The notes under the pieces were generated by a model, which was given only the letters and a program-made list of their open reading frames with translations, did no database searches and was not told the DNA's origin. The translations under genes and the position numbers were made by a program. Positions 44,540-55,344 of a stretch of 64,000 nt of DNA are shown here, in pieces. The stretch comes from Phymatolithon calcareum. Lineage: Eukaryota; Rhodophyta; Florideophyceae; Hapalidiales. The stretch is from the NCBI GenBank assembly GCA_977006965.1, contig OZ345356.1, forward strand, positions 2,790,001 through 2,854,000. Reading direction: 5' to 3'. How positions within the stretch are numbered: the stretch's first letter is position 1; each line of letters starts with the position of its first letter.

Positions 44540-46765
44540 TTGATTTTATTTTAAAAGCTCCCAAAGCCTCAAGTTGAGTAACAGGGCAGCTTCTCGATGT
44601 TTTCGATACTCATCTCTCTACTCTCCTTCTAATATCTCTTTAATTCGAATTTCTCTCTCTGTCAGGGCCCGAGTAAGTCTTTTGCATTCATATTTCGTTT
44701 CTTGGTCCATCTTCATAGTCCGTAGTATACGTTGCAACACGATAAGCTCCACCACAGCACCAGCCCCAAAGTATTTCGCCAGAATGGACTTTCTCCACAA
44801 AGGACCTCTGTTGAAAATAACTCGCAGGCATCTCAACCGCGTAGTTCTGTCCCTTATATATAGCACTCCTGGTAGGTCGTTCGGTACGTCAATCGGGATT
44901 TTAACTGTCCGACCCTCTTCTTCCAACGATCAGACTTTGACTGTTGCTTGTAGGCGTCGCTTTTTTGACACCATACCTTCTTCCGCTTGTTTCAGAGCTT
45001 CTTTCAGGTATTCCTCTTCCCCCAGATACCCAATGTCCTTTGATACTTCTTCCAGGTGCTTTTCTCTTCCCTGGTATTATTCTGAAATCTCCAGGAACTT
45101 CCTCCGTCTTACCAAGCTTAAGGCGAACCTTTCAGCCTGGTGCATTCTCCTCATCTGTGGACTGGCGAGACGGCAGAGCACACGCATCCTCTCCCTTCGA
45201 TACTCGGCATATTTTCCGAAAACGTATCTGTAGAAAAGACCTTCTGCTGCTTCAATTGCCGATAGTAGTCGTTTCGTGATCGGTGTCAGGTGGATGGCAT
45301 ACTCCCATTCGGGGAGAATCAACGACTTGAAAATCCTGATACACGTGGTTGGTTGGAGTCCTCTGACGTTCAAGCCAATTTGTCGGAGTTTGTGCATGCA
45401 TCCCACCACATTCCGAACTCTTGAGATTGCTGTATCGTCGGTGACTCCATTGTTGTTCAAACTGATCCCCAGGTAGGACATTCCCCAGGCCTGGTGCAGC
45501 TCTTTTCCTGCAAGGAAGAATTTCTTCTTTGGGAGTCCTTTGTACTTAAGGACCTCGCTCTTTCCTGGCTTCGTGTTCCATTTCATGGAGTTCTCGGCTG
45601 CCCACTTCGTAGCCATGTCCAATAGTTTTTGCAATCCTTTTGCATTCTTTGCCTGAAGAAGAACGTCGTCCGCAAATAGCTGCGCTGGATGGTCAGACAC
45701 TATTCTTGTTACTTGGGCGGCGGCTTCGGCGAACGTATCCATGAATATGTTATATAGGCACGGACTAAGCGGGGAGCCCTGCGGAACACCTCGGTCGATA
45801 ATGCACCACGTTTTCGTTTCATCTCCTGCCGACGTGATCCACGACGGTTTCATCAGGTAAGATATCATCTTTGTTATGTGCACCGGCAGCTTTTTCTTCA
45901 GTCGCTCGAGGAGGATATCCCTCGGGACGCTATCATACGCTGGTGACAATTCAAGTACAGCGACGAACGGGTGACTATTTTGCATAGTATTCTTTGCGCG
46001 AAGTATGGCCAAATATGTGCTCTTGTCTCTCCGAAAACCCAGTTGTGCTCTGTTAAATCGGTAGTGATCCCTTATGTATGAGTCTAAGGCGGAATCGATT
46101 ATCTTCCTGACCTGACTCAGTAGAGAGATAGGCCTGTAGTTTGCCGCAATGTGTGCTGGACCTTTCTTGTATAGGGGAATAAGTGTTGCTTGCCGCCATT
46201 GTCGTGGGAGGCACCTCAGTCACCCGCATGTCTCCGGCAGAACCAGAATCAATTCGAAACCGACTTCCTTGTTTGCGTGTAGCATCTCCACAGCAACGCC
46301 GTCTGGGCCCACAGCTTTCTCTCTTGGCGCTTTGTTAAAGGCTCTTCGAAGATGCCTCCTCATTGCTCTGTTAACGGTAAACCTTTCAAAGGTCACATTC
46401 CAATCCTTCTCCGCTTTGAACACGTTCGAGATGTACGCGGAAAACTTGCTCGGGTGCACTGGGGCTCCTAGGGCCCGGTTCTTACCAGTTCGTCGCTCCT
46501 AGGACTTCATAACCTTGCTCGCGACATTTGCAGCCTCAGTGGGGCCCATCTTCTCGATTCCTTCTATATTTTTCAAATTGGTCCTCCTTCGATTTCCGTA
46601 CCTTTTTCTGGATCAGCGCTTTGACTTTTTTCAGCTCAGCTTTGTCTTCTTGGAGACTCATCCTTTGCACCCTTTTGTAAATCCTTGTTCTTTTCTTGGC
46701 TAATTGATCGAGCTCTCTGTTCCAGAACGTCTTGTATCGTCCCGGCCTGGGCTTGTCGGAGGTCC
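44540..46765 (-). pseudogene. LINE family 1 copy, 2.2 kb, one frame with several stops
   Basis: On the minus strand the order is a basic linker (GRYKTFWNRELDQLAKKRTR), one frameshift near 46,540, then a single frame to 44,618: RALGAPVHPSKFSAYI, GPDGVAVEMLHAN, NYRPISLLSQVRKIIDSALD, QLGFRRDKSTYLAIL, motif A AVLELSPAYDSVPRD (Glu instead of the usual Asp in LDLK), motif B GVPQGSPLSPCLYNIFMD, catalytic LFADDVLLQ, thumb, and a Lys/Glu-rich C-terminus to ILEGE. Stops: TAG 46,499-46,501, TGA 46,220, TAA 45,077, TGA 44,930. Each is one C-to-T step from Gln or Arg. The 3' region (gaggctttgggagcttttaaa) is shared with the copy at 53,605. The left end is truncated and joins module X at about 46,765. Confidence 0.85.
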
Positions 46766-46769
46766 AGGG

Positions 46770-47110
46770 AAAATACGGGAAAAAAAGAACAGGAATAATC
46801 CCCGTCAACACGATTCCGAACTAACGTCGCAGATGGAGGGACAGCGTGTTTGTATCGTTGAACTCGCATGCATAACAACGTTCGTTCGTACGCAGGGGAA
46901 CAAAGAGGACGGCCACTACGCTGTCCCGACGAACGCAATAATGTTGAACTCAGCACTCACATGCATTTTGGCGCGATGCTTGTGCGTCAAAATTAACCTC
47001 GTGTATCTCCCGTTCATGCTACACGTCTTGAGGCAGTGAAACAGGTGCAGAGAGATGCGAAACGAGGGCTAGCAAAACGCAACGTGCCGACTAAACTTCA
47101 AAGACGCGAA
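46770..47110. repeat. Repeat module X, partial copy 3
   Basis: From aacaggaataatccc to gagggctagcaaaacgc it follows the other X copies. It begins at the truncated LINE family 1 end and stops without a Y module. Confidence 0.7.
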
Positions 47111-48692
47111 CGGGAAACATTTGTAATAGGCCAAACGTCTTTCAAGGCTTGACCGATGATCGCGCGCCAAGTCGTCAATTCTATAGTGATAGATGCTTGA
47201 CCTGGAAGTGTAGGACAACAACTGCAATGTGCTTTTGAATCGCATAGCGTCCACCAGAGAAGTTACAAGTTAACGGCTGGGAAATAGATGGCCATAAACA
47301 CTTCGCAAAGCTAAAAGTAGTATCGTGTTTAATCAGTCATCCTTCCGAAGGAAGTATTCGCGGGTTGTCAATAGTGATTACTTTCAAACACGAGTTGGCT
47401 TCAGACTGGTTAGCGCTATGCATTCCCAAAGCGTCAAGCTGAAAAAGAAGACGTGAATGCCTATGAAGGGCAATCTCGACGAGCCAGATTAATGAGGAAA
47501 AAATCTACACTCAGATCTGTGGTTATATGGTGAAATGTATCGCCAGCGATGGGAGGGGATGCAATGACGCAGTGTAACGTTCTGATTAGGACCTTCCCTC
47601 GTGTATGAACCAGCTCCACAAGTGCACTAGGACTGAAGAAAACAAAGTCAACTTGCTGGAACCAGAAAATAATTGTTTTTGTCGAGCCCGTAGGCAACAC
47701 ATTGAGAACCAATGTGTACATAGAGAGCGTGCTAAGCACAAAGGAGACTCTCGATGTGGAGAGAAAACGGCCACGATGGCATCTCTTCAGATATCGTTGG
47801 TTACCGCTAGCTGGCTCGGCACTGCTTGTACAGAGCAATCATGGGATGAAACCCGTGGCAGTGGAAGTGGTTGACGGCGTATGGAAGGGGTTGCGAAGAT
47901 TCGATCTCAGCATGCAGTGCGTTAGAAACAGATTACAAGAAACTCCGTACAGAAAATTGTACTAATGAGCTTGCAGACAAACGAGCCGCGTGGGACGGGC
48001 GAGGATCATCCTCCCGCAACAGATCCGGGATCGATGATCATGATGACGATGATCATCGTCGATCCTGGACCGCTTTTTCAGCAAGTGCCGAATCACATCA
48101 GAGTCTGTACAGCTGCACAAAGTAAGAAAATTGTGTGCGACGCAAACTACGTGGAAGATTAAAATCTCCCACGTCATCAATAGGATGTTTGTTGAAGTTT
48201 GTTCCTACTTGACTGTAGCATAATATCAATACAATGTAGGTGCAGTGGACTCAGTTTGTTCGAGCTCTGGATCGGACAGATTGGACTTGTCCCGTTCACG
48301 CGAATGTGAGATTGTTCAATTCAGTTGAGATCTCGTTTTTTTATTGCGATCATCCCGTTCCGCGATCCACAAAACCGTTGTGCTCTATAGACATCGCGCG
48401 CAGGGTTGCTTTGTTGAGCGATTCATGAAAAGCGCGCAAAGCTGGGAGATTGTAACCATGACGTACTCTAGAACGCCCTATAACGGAGAACTCGGGACTG
48501 TGCTGTACGGAAGGAGATGACCGAATGCACTTGGCCAAGATAATGTATCCGTCATCCTCCGAAAAGGAGACTTAAAGTGTCCTACATACCAAAGGCACTC
48601 GGCACGGGGACAGAATTCCAGGAACTAGGATCTCTGCGCGCGCAACTGCGCCTTGAGTGCGCCTCGTCCCCAACAGGTCTTCCACACACACA
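47111..48692. other. No gene seen; one hairpin near 48,025-48,069
   Basis: Unique sequence with overlapping short frames, none with a recognisable motif. Around 48,025-48,069 the pair ccgggatcga...tcgatcctgg forms an imperfect palindrome with inner tgatcat pairs. Confidence 0.35.
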
Positions 48693-48704
48693 CGGCATTT
48701 CTTT

Positions 48705-48790
48705 GATGATGATGATGCTTTATTCCCCTAAGGGGCTAGCAAGTCTAGAAGGCTTCATGCGACTCCACTTGCTGTGGTCGGAAGCGTCTT
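48705..48790 (-). mobile_element. 86-bp LINE family 2 3'-end insertion with 12-bp TSD
   Basis: Reverse complement of the last part of the 36,527-37,442 element (cttccgaccacagcaagtgg, cttctagac, ggggaataaagc) with a (CAT)n tail. CGGCATTTCTTT occurs at 48,693-48,704 and 48,791-48,802. An extremely 5'-truncated retrotransposition. Confidence 0.9.
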
Positions 48791-48802
48791 CGGCATTTCT
48801 TT

Positions 48803-49304
48803 AGCTATCCATGGTGGCTACAGCGAGCCCGGAGCTAGGACTGCGGCGGAGTGCACGTGCAGGAAATAACAGGATGAGCCGGGGTGGGAGAGGTGGACGG
48901 CGAAGAATTTCCCACGTTGCTGATTCATGCGCTGTGAAGATTCGATCTCCCGCACACTCTGTATTGCTGTCAAACTCTAAGAAATATCCTCAAGATTTGT
49001 CGTCCCAAGGACCTCTCATGATATCATGTCCACGTCAACTAGTTTGGTTGAACGTTCCCTTGTTGCTGATTGGATGTACAGTAATAAGAGTATTCATCTC
49101 GCTGACGCAGCTGTTTAAAAATTACCAAAAAAGCTAGACGTTGTCTGAGGCACACCGTAGTGTTCAGTTGTGTCTGGTCTGGCCACGTCTCGTAGATACG
49201 AATCTTATACAGTATTGCTCAATTCAGATACCGTAGTGAGAGGCGATCATCCTGTTCCGCGATAATCGACAATATTGTTTTATTTTTTCATGCACGTGCA
49301 GGGA
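48803..49304. other. No supported gene
   Basis: A 108-codon frame from ATG 48,811 has a Gly/Arg-rich start and a hydrophobic segment near its end but no family signature or promoter. I leave it uncalled. Confidence 0.3.
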
Positions 49305-50682
49305 TAGTACCAATATTATTGTTATTTATTCGGGCCCATGATGCAATAGGAATTGCAATACCAATAATCCAAGGTTGAAGGCAATAGGAATTGCAATATC
49401 TGACCATTCTTCCAATATCAGTTGCAATAACAGAATCTAATTCAGGTCTTCCTGCGCCATGTCGTCACTCACGCGTTGGATCACTCTTGCGCTCCAGGCA
49501 GTGATCATCGCCACGGAGACCGACTGCTGTTCCCAGTAACCTTTGTTCTCTTTAAGAAACAGCAGGGCTTCTAGTAATAACGGTGTCATCCTCTTGCGAT
49601 TGTCTGTCAAAACATTCTTGGCTACCGACCAAAGCCTCTCCACCTCGGCAGTTGATCCAATAATAAAGTTGCAATTTATATAAGTCTGGTGGACCTCGGC
49701 ACGCTTGTGCTTTTTTACGGCAATTCTTTCCCCCATTGACAGCCGGCCTCCACCGGATCCGCCGATAGAGCTTGTTATACTGTCATCGTGTTCCAGTTTG
49801 AGCTTCTTGCATGCATCTTTCTCTTCACTTGTCATAGTATCGGACTCACCGCGCTGAATCTTAACAACTCCCGACTCGAATGCTGAGTCGCACACAATTG
49901 ATGCACGTGATGCAATGTAGTGTTTTCCAAGCTGACATCGGTATAATGGTGAGTTGACATCGTACTTGCACTGCTCGACTGCTGAAATAAACTCATCAAG
50001 AGCTATGCGACAGTCCGACAACGAAGCACCGCTCTTCTGTAGTTCCAGAGTTATCTGGTTGATTTTCTTAAACTGACTTGCGTACATCGTAGATCTGTTG
50101 CGGAACTGCTCGCTCTCGTCCATAGCTATCGTTGCTCTTTCCGGCTTTGCCGCGTCGATTAACTGATCGCGTATGCGGTTGAAGCGCTTGAACATATCAT
50201 ACTTTCCGGACCAACGCGTCTCATTATGCATAACTGGAGCCAATTTAGTAAGGTTGCGTAGTATTGCTCGGTTCTTCAGTTTTTTGCAGTCCTTAATCGT
50301 TGCATGCACCGAGTCTATCACTGCTTGGAGTTTATCGTCACTGACAACCATCGCGTTCACCTCTAGGTTGAGCTTATTTATCGAGAGGCATCGATAACAG
50401 AGCAGAATTCCTGACAGCATTCGAATGCCGCAGATTCGGATGGCAATACGTAAACTATGTGGGGAGCTTATATAACCCTTTTCCGTAAATTTCCCTTACA
50501 GATCCTGTGCCGCAGCGCTGTACGACGATCTTCTCAGCGCCGAGGAGGGCAAGGATGTACCTTGATTTTCGATCAAATGCCATTACTTTTTGCAATAATT
50601 ATTGCAATAAGTACCTCTCAGGGCAATTAAGGCTTTTTTGCAATAAATTGCAATAAAAACAATAAAAATAATATTGGTACCA
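49305..50682 (-). mobile_element. hAT element with TIRs and subterminal TTGCAATA repeats
   Basis: Left end TAGTACCAATATTATT and right end, read inward, TGGTACCAATATTATT are matching TIRs of the YARNG type. Just inside both ends the motif TTGCAATA or GCAATA recurs (five times at 49,340-49,435, four or more at 50,590-50,655), as expected for hAT subterminal transposase binding sites. An 8-bp TSD is not evident. The element holds only the C-terminal part of a transposase. Confidence 0.65.
49437..50420 (-). CDS. hAT transposase, C-terminal two-thirds missing its N-terminus
   Basis: 327 codons on the minus strand without stop. HNETRWSGKYDMFKRFNRIR matches the hAT T-R-W-x-S block. The C-terminus has NCNFIIGSTAEVERLWSVAK and NRKRMTPLLLEALLFLKENK plus GYWE, the dimerisation region that contains the conserved hATC motif. 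The BED zinc finger and the first catalytic Asp region are absent, so the copy starts inside the gene and is probably not active alone. Start codons upstream of 50,420 are not convincing. The frame lies within the TIR-bounded element 49,305-50,682. It may be related to the BED-containing element at 62,535. Confidence 0.8.
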   Translation of the reverse strand: MLSGILLCYRCLSINKLNLEVNAMVVSDDKLQAVIDSVHATIKDCKKLKNRAILRNLTKLAPVMHNETRWSGKYDMFKRFNRIRDQLIDAAKPERATIAMDESEQFRNRSTMYASQFKKINQITLELQKSGASLSDCRIALDEFISAVEQCKYDVNSPLYRCQLGKHYIASRASIVCDSAFESGVVKIQRGESDTMTSEEKDACKKLKLEHDDSITSSIGGSGGGRLSMGERIAVKKHKRAEVHQTYINCNFIIGSTAEVERLWSVAKNVLTDNRKRMTPLLLEALLFLKENKGYWEQQSVSVAMITAWSARVIQRVSDDMAQEDLN

Positions 50683-50745
50683 AGCGTGTGCACGCGCACA
50701 GTTTCCATCAATCTTAATACCTAACCACCAACAACCACAAACTCC

Positions 50746-50754
50746 TACATAAAG
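50746..50754 (+). promoter_or_regulatory. Weak TATA-like motif before the NLR-like gene
   Basis: TACATAAAG, 116 bp before ATG 50,862, followed by a C/A- and pyrimidine-rich leader. It starts only about 65 bp after the hAT element, so that insertion could have replaced the native promoter. Confidence 0.25.
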
Positions 50755-50861
50755 AGAACATCCCCTACCACAACACGCTCTCTTCAACAACCAGCTCGTC
50801 GACTTCTTCTTGCTCCATCTCCTCCGCATCAACTCCAAGCAATCGTCATATCTATCACGAC

Positions 50862-53126
50862 ATGGAGGCCGCCGGATTCGGTCTCGCCATTATTGCAGAG
50901 GCCCGTACCCTCTTCACCGGCATCACTACGGTAATCTCCGATATCCGGAAATGACCTGATACATTCCGCAGCTTGACAGATGAGCTCAATCGTTTGATGC
51001 GACACATCGACGAGGTGGAGAATCGCCTTCAATCATCACCAGCAGCTATCCACGCTAGCATCCGTGATCTTTTCAACGAAACATTATCGTCCGTGCGCAA
51101 CATCCTCAACCATTGCAAGTCCACCTTGGAAACAGTTCGATCGAAGACGTACCCAGGGCATGCGAGTGATATAAGGGCTAACTTAAGGTCAAAACTCCGT
51201 CGCATTGTCCGCTCCTCAGAAATTAGCGAAACTATGAATGCTCTCCAACCGCAGTTGCAAGGAGCATCCACCCAGCTACTCACACTGAAATCTATGCTCG
51301 TCACCGGAGTCAATATTCAAGCTCTTATGCCCAAGCTCGATAGTTTACAAGCCGTCGGCAAAGCGGTCGAAGTGTATCGTGTGGGACTAAGTATACCGAA
51401 ACGACTGCGTGTCGCATCGCTCAACTTTACTGCGAGAGGTGATGACGGCAAATACAGTACACCGGAAGGAATTTTAAAGCACTCTATTCTATCTCCTGTG
51501 TCTGCTTCCAAAGTGACGGCGGCCACTGAAGTCCTTACGCCTGCTCACGGCGTCGTCGGCATGGCCGGTGTTGGAAAGACAATCGCGCTGCAAGCGCTGG
51601 CTTTTGATGAAGATATTCTCAGCCGCTTCCCGGGAGGGATTCATTACATGTCCCTCGGTCAAGGGGCCACGCTGGAGGACGAGTACATTCATGAGAATCT
51701 TGCCAGACACTTGGTGTGTGCAAATCTGGGTACCGAACTTGCCGCGCTTCTTCTGGATGCGCGATGGACTCATGTTCGATTTGACATCGGTGGTATGTTG
51801 TCACTCAAGTCGGACTTTGAGTGTTTGATGACTCTTGGCGAAGACGTTTTCCACTCGGACTCAGTCGGCAATTTGAGTGGATATGGAAAGCGATTCAAGT
51901 TTCATGGGGAAGAGTAGCGGAAGGAAAGGGATCGTTTCTGTTCCAAGTGCGCGGTCGCCTGTTTATTTTAAGGACGGACAGCGCTGTTGTGAGATCCTAC
52001 TTGAAGAGCGTCGAAGAGCGTCGAAGCCCACACACCATTGCCGTACCTGATGCCTGTTACTCCGTTTTTCCCTGACCCGCGCAGCGCTCTGATAATGGAG
52101 ATTCCAGTGGGAGGTTATTGCGAAGCAGTTGATTGCTCTTCTTGCGGTCGCTTTATTGCAGCAGGAGCAGGGCAAGATGTTGTTGTTGCAGAATCATCGA
52201 GCGGCGACATTATTAAGCGTTTGAAGGGACACTCGGCAGATGTATCCTGCGTGACATTTGCCGATGGATTAAAGCGAATTGTGTCATGTTTGGAGGACAA
52301 ATCGGTCGTTGTGTGGGAATGGGAGTCGTCCGAGTCGCCGGCTCATGTTCTCGAAGTGCACAGCGAGGAGGTAACCGGCATTACTGTATGCAGCGATGGT
52401 TCGAAGATATTCTCATGTTCTGATGATGGCACATTGAAGATTTGGGGCGCGAACAGAGGCACGCAGATTGAAGAATTCGTCCAGAAAAGCGCTGTTTATT
52501 GTGTTGCTGTTACTAGTGACGATCAATACGTTGCAATCGGACTGGGTAATGGAAAGCTCAAAGTTATGAACAGCAGTACCGGTCAAACTGTCTTCGAAGA
52601 TTCCAGCGCGCAGGAAGAAATGATTCTTTCCGTTGCATTCAGTGCGAGCGGCAAGCTGTTGGTAACAGGGTCAAACGACAACACAATTCGAGTATGGAAC
52701 ACTACAACGTGGACTTGTGTCGGTGGGCCCTTTCAAGGACACATGTACATGGTGCAATGTGTTACGTTCAGTCCAGTCGGACAACTACTCGCGTCTGGAT
52801 CGCGGGATCGTACTGTTCGGTTGTGGGACGTCAACACTGGAAGAAATATCTGGACATCCTCAGATACGCACGGCGACGTGACAAGTGTCTCGTTTACTAC
52901 CGACGGGGAACGCATAGTTTCCGGGTCTATTGATGGTAATATACGCATTTTGGACACGCGTGCGGAAGCGGAAGCGAATGAACGGAGATATGGACATTCT
53001 GGTCGTGTAACGGCCGTTGCGATAAGCCATGACGGGCTTCGAGTTGCGTCCGGGTCGGAGGACGGAACGGTACGATTGTGGAACTCGCGTACCGGCAGTC
53101 AGATTGGTCGTCCAATGCTAGGATAA
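50862..53126 (+). pseudogene. NLR-like receptor gene: HeLo-like, NB-ARC, WD40 (broken)
   Basis: ATG 50,862 begins EAAGFGLAIIAEARTLFTGI, then in-frame TGA 50,952, then FRSLTDELNRLMRHIDEVEN: a helical N-terminus like the HeLo-like domains of fungal NLRs. The NB-ARC follows: P-loop GMAGVGKT near 51,560, Walker B-type FDDSW near 51,823 but in another frame (shift around 51,800), and GRLFILRTDSAV, like RNBS-B. The rest of the ARC lobe is missing. From 52,038, in the original frame, 362 codons encode seven or so WD40 units. It ends after GSQIGRPM, where the paralogue at 38-39 kb has three further units. The flank after 53,126 matches the paralogue's 3' flank, so a deletion removed the propeller end. 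NB-ARC proteins switch by ATP/ADP exchange and signal through the N-terminus. This copy is not functional as it stands. Confidence 0.8.
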
Positions 53127-53399
53127 ACACACATTGATGATGCGGTTCTCCGCCATTTTGTTTCTCAAGCACTGTAGTTCTGTTAGGATATCGGAGGTGA
53201 TAAATCTATAGGTGACATGCGAGGAGGCCGAAATTACACTACTCGCCACACCCACAGTGCGGATTCAACATGCCATTGATACTTAGTAGTTGAGGAAGTA
53301 GTGCTTTTGATCTGCACGCACTTCCTGTCCTTACGTCAACAGCTTTTCCACACATATAAAAATGCAGAAAAATAGACAAATACTCGTAGAGGTGCATTG
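53127..53399. other. 3' flank shared with the WD40 pseudogene
   Basis: Matches the reverse complement of 37,620-37,780 (gatatcggaggtgata, ctactcgccac). No gene. Confidence 0.6.
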
Positions 53400-53605
53400 C
53401 TATGTCAGATGCAACACAACACAGGAACAGGGAGTGCCTCCAGGTTCAGGAAGAAGCTAAAGGATTGCTGGAAGACAAAAGTAATGTAATGAAAACATTG
53501 AGTGAGCAAGAGCGCTGACCATGGGCTCACGTGGGCACCGGAATGTAAATCCGTGGTACGAAGGGTGGTGGAAGGAAATGAGTGTGCAATTCAAGAAAGG
53601 CAGTT
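53400..53605. repeat. Repeat module W, partial copy 4
   Basis: Contains gcaacacaacacagg, aatccgtggtacgaaggg and ends where the A-tail of a minus-strand LINE begins. It shows a single aaat at the site used by MITE copy C. Confidence 0.65.
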
Positions 53606-54640
53606 GTAGGTTTTTTAATCCAAGTTCATTTAAAAGCCCCAGACCTCCGAAGATATGGGCCAGGCTTACTCAGATGCTACCTAACTTTGTGTAGCTCACA
53701 AAACGTCCACCAGAAAGGCGGACTGGAAAACTTAGGATCCAAGGTAATCCTATCTTAGTCATCTGAAGGATTGTTTGGGCTTGGGGTCAATCGCATTTCG
53801 CATTACCTTCTGCGAATCAATACAGGCCTTCTTCGTTCTCCATGCGTTCTATGAATGTCTTGCTAAATATTAAGAGCTCATCTAACGCCGTTTCTGCATC
53901 CAGTCTTCTTTCCCCCTTCGAGGTCGTATTCTGCTAGAGTGCGTACAAGGGTCTCCATAGGCTCTCTAGCTCTGGTGACGAATTCTTCAGCTATACTTGT
54001 TCGCATTTGTGTAAATCTGCTACAGGCATACTGCAGCGCGAGTTCAGTGCTTCATCTCGGGGAACTTGATGATTGCTGGAAATTCTCTTGTCTTGTCGTA
54101 TGGAAACTTCCTTTTCAGCTTCGATTCAAGGCGGTCTCCTTCCATTGCCAGTAATTTGGATCGAAGTGTTTCGGAAGACTGGTTTGTATGGATATTCTTT
54201 ACAGCTTCATCAAACAGTTCCCTGGTCTCCATCGCGACGATATCCTTCCTTGTCTACTGCTATTTATGATTGTTTCTGCTTTCAGGCGCTTCATTTCAAT
54301 GCATACGTTCTTTCGCCTTAGTTCTTCTCAGCATTTTGAACTCCAAAATTTCTCGTCGATGTTGGGCAGTTTGGATCCGACACAGAAGACGGAGACTATC
54401 CGTCCTTCTTCGGGCCCCTGGTCCGAATACTTAGTTGAAGAATGTTAGTTCTACTTGCTTGACGGCCTTTTGTACGTCTTCTGTCCAGGGCGTTGAGTGC
54501 ATTTCGTACTCGCAGCGTGACTGTACTAGCGCCTTGTATATTTGTAAAAACTTCTGTATACTGAGCCCTTTCTTGAATACTCCCTGTGTACGGAATTCGT
54601 ACACGGCCGTCCTTGTTTTCTTTAGTCGCTGCAAACGAAA
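53606..54640 (-). pseudogene. LINE family 1 3' part, heavily stop-ridden
   Basis: On the minus strand from 54,634: QIYKALVQSRCEYEMHSTPW, then after TAA 54,431 FGPGARRRTDSLRLLCRIQT, and METRELFDEAVKNIHTNQSS from 54,232 to 54,044, all in the same frame. It is cut by TAA, TGA and TAG codons but no frameshift until about 54,040. The 3' region (gaggtctggggcttttaaa, short A-run at 53,610) matches the 3' end of the 44,540 copy. No RT palm remains. Confidence 0.7.
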
Positions 54641-54820
54641 GCCGTCTCCCGGTCGGCCAGGTACTGCTACAATGCGTCAGAACGAAACCAGAACCAATCT
54701 TTGGCGACACACCAGGCCTAGACGAGTATTCCGCAGTCCACCTCGCTAACGATAATAAAAGTGGATGACGGTTCGGCCCTTGAAGCTCTGCAAGTCCCAG
54801 TAGCGGAAAAGTACTATGAA
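54641..54820 (+). pseudogene. LINE family 2 3'-end fragment
   Basis: SRLPVGQVLLQCVRTKPEPI and FGDTPGLDEYSAVHLAND on the plus strand, followed by a tgaatgaatg tail: the C-terminal end of family 2. It abuts the family 1 fragment at its left. Confidence 0.7.
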
Positions 54821-54824
54821 TGAA

Positions 54825-55340
54825 TGTCATTTTGCCAAAGGCACACAGAATGTACAAGTACACATGACAAAGACAGCTAATAAGGCAAAATAATAAGTAG
54901 TGAAAGAGGCATGTGCGCATTGTTCTTCAACATGATGATCACAATAAGCAAAATTCATGTGTCTATGAAGGCATCGTGCAAGCGTCAGGCCACTACCGCA
55001 ACATGCACTGCCAACAGCGGCAACGCCATGCAATTTGGATAAATTGCCACATGTTTATGTCATCTACGTCTTTGCCCGTGGTCCGCTTCAACGATCCATC
55101 AGTCCCTCTTTTGGCATGCATGCTCTTCAAATTCGTTTCCATCGTTGTTGGAAGACGGTACACTACTACTACTGAGAATAGTGAAACAGCGCTAGAGGAC
55201 TTCGCATATTCTAGAAAAAACGACTTCCTGCAGACGCGCATTCGTCAATTCGATCTCAAAGAGAATACATAGGTTGGCATTGAGAAGAAATAGTGTGCGC
55301 ATTATCGGTGTAACTTGTCATCGCCCGGAAACACCGTGCC
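54825..55340. repeat. Repeat R, copy 2 (short form)
   Basis: Collinear with 28,205-28,880 and 58,950-59,600 but lacks about 120 bp that those copies contain. It runs into module Y at about 55,345. Confidence 0.65.
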
Positions 55341-55344
55341 ACAC

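Noticed and set aside
44574-45233. 219-codon plus-strand frame
   Set aside because: Antisense shadow of the LINE family 1 copy on the minus strand.
48811-49137. 108-codon frame with Gly/Arg-rich start and hydrophobic end
   Set aside because: No promoter motif, family signature or repeat support. Left uncalled.
49297-50690. 8-bp TSD for the hAT element at 49,305-50,682
   Set aside because: The flanking eight bases do not match at any end position I tried, although the TIRs do. The TSD is eroded or one end is misplaced.
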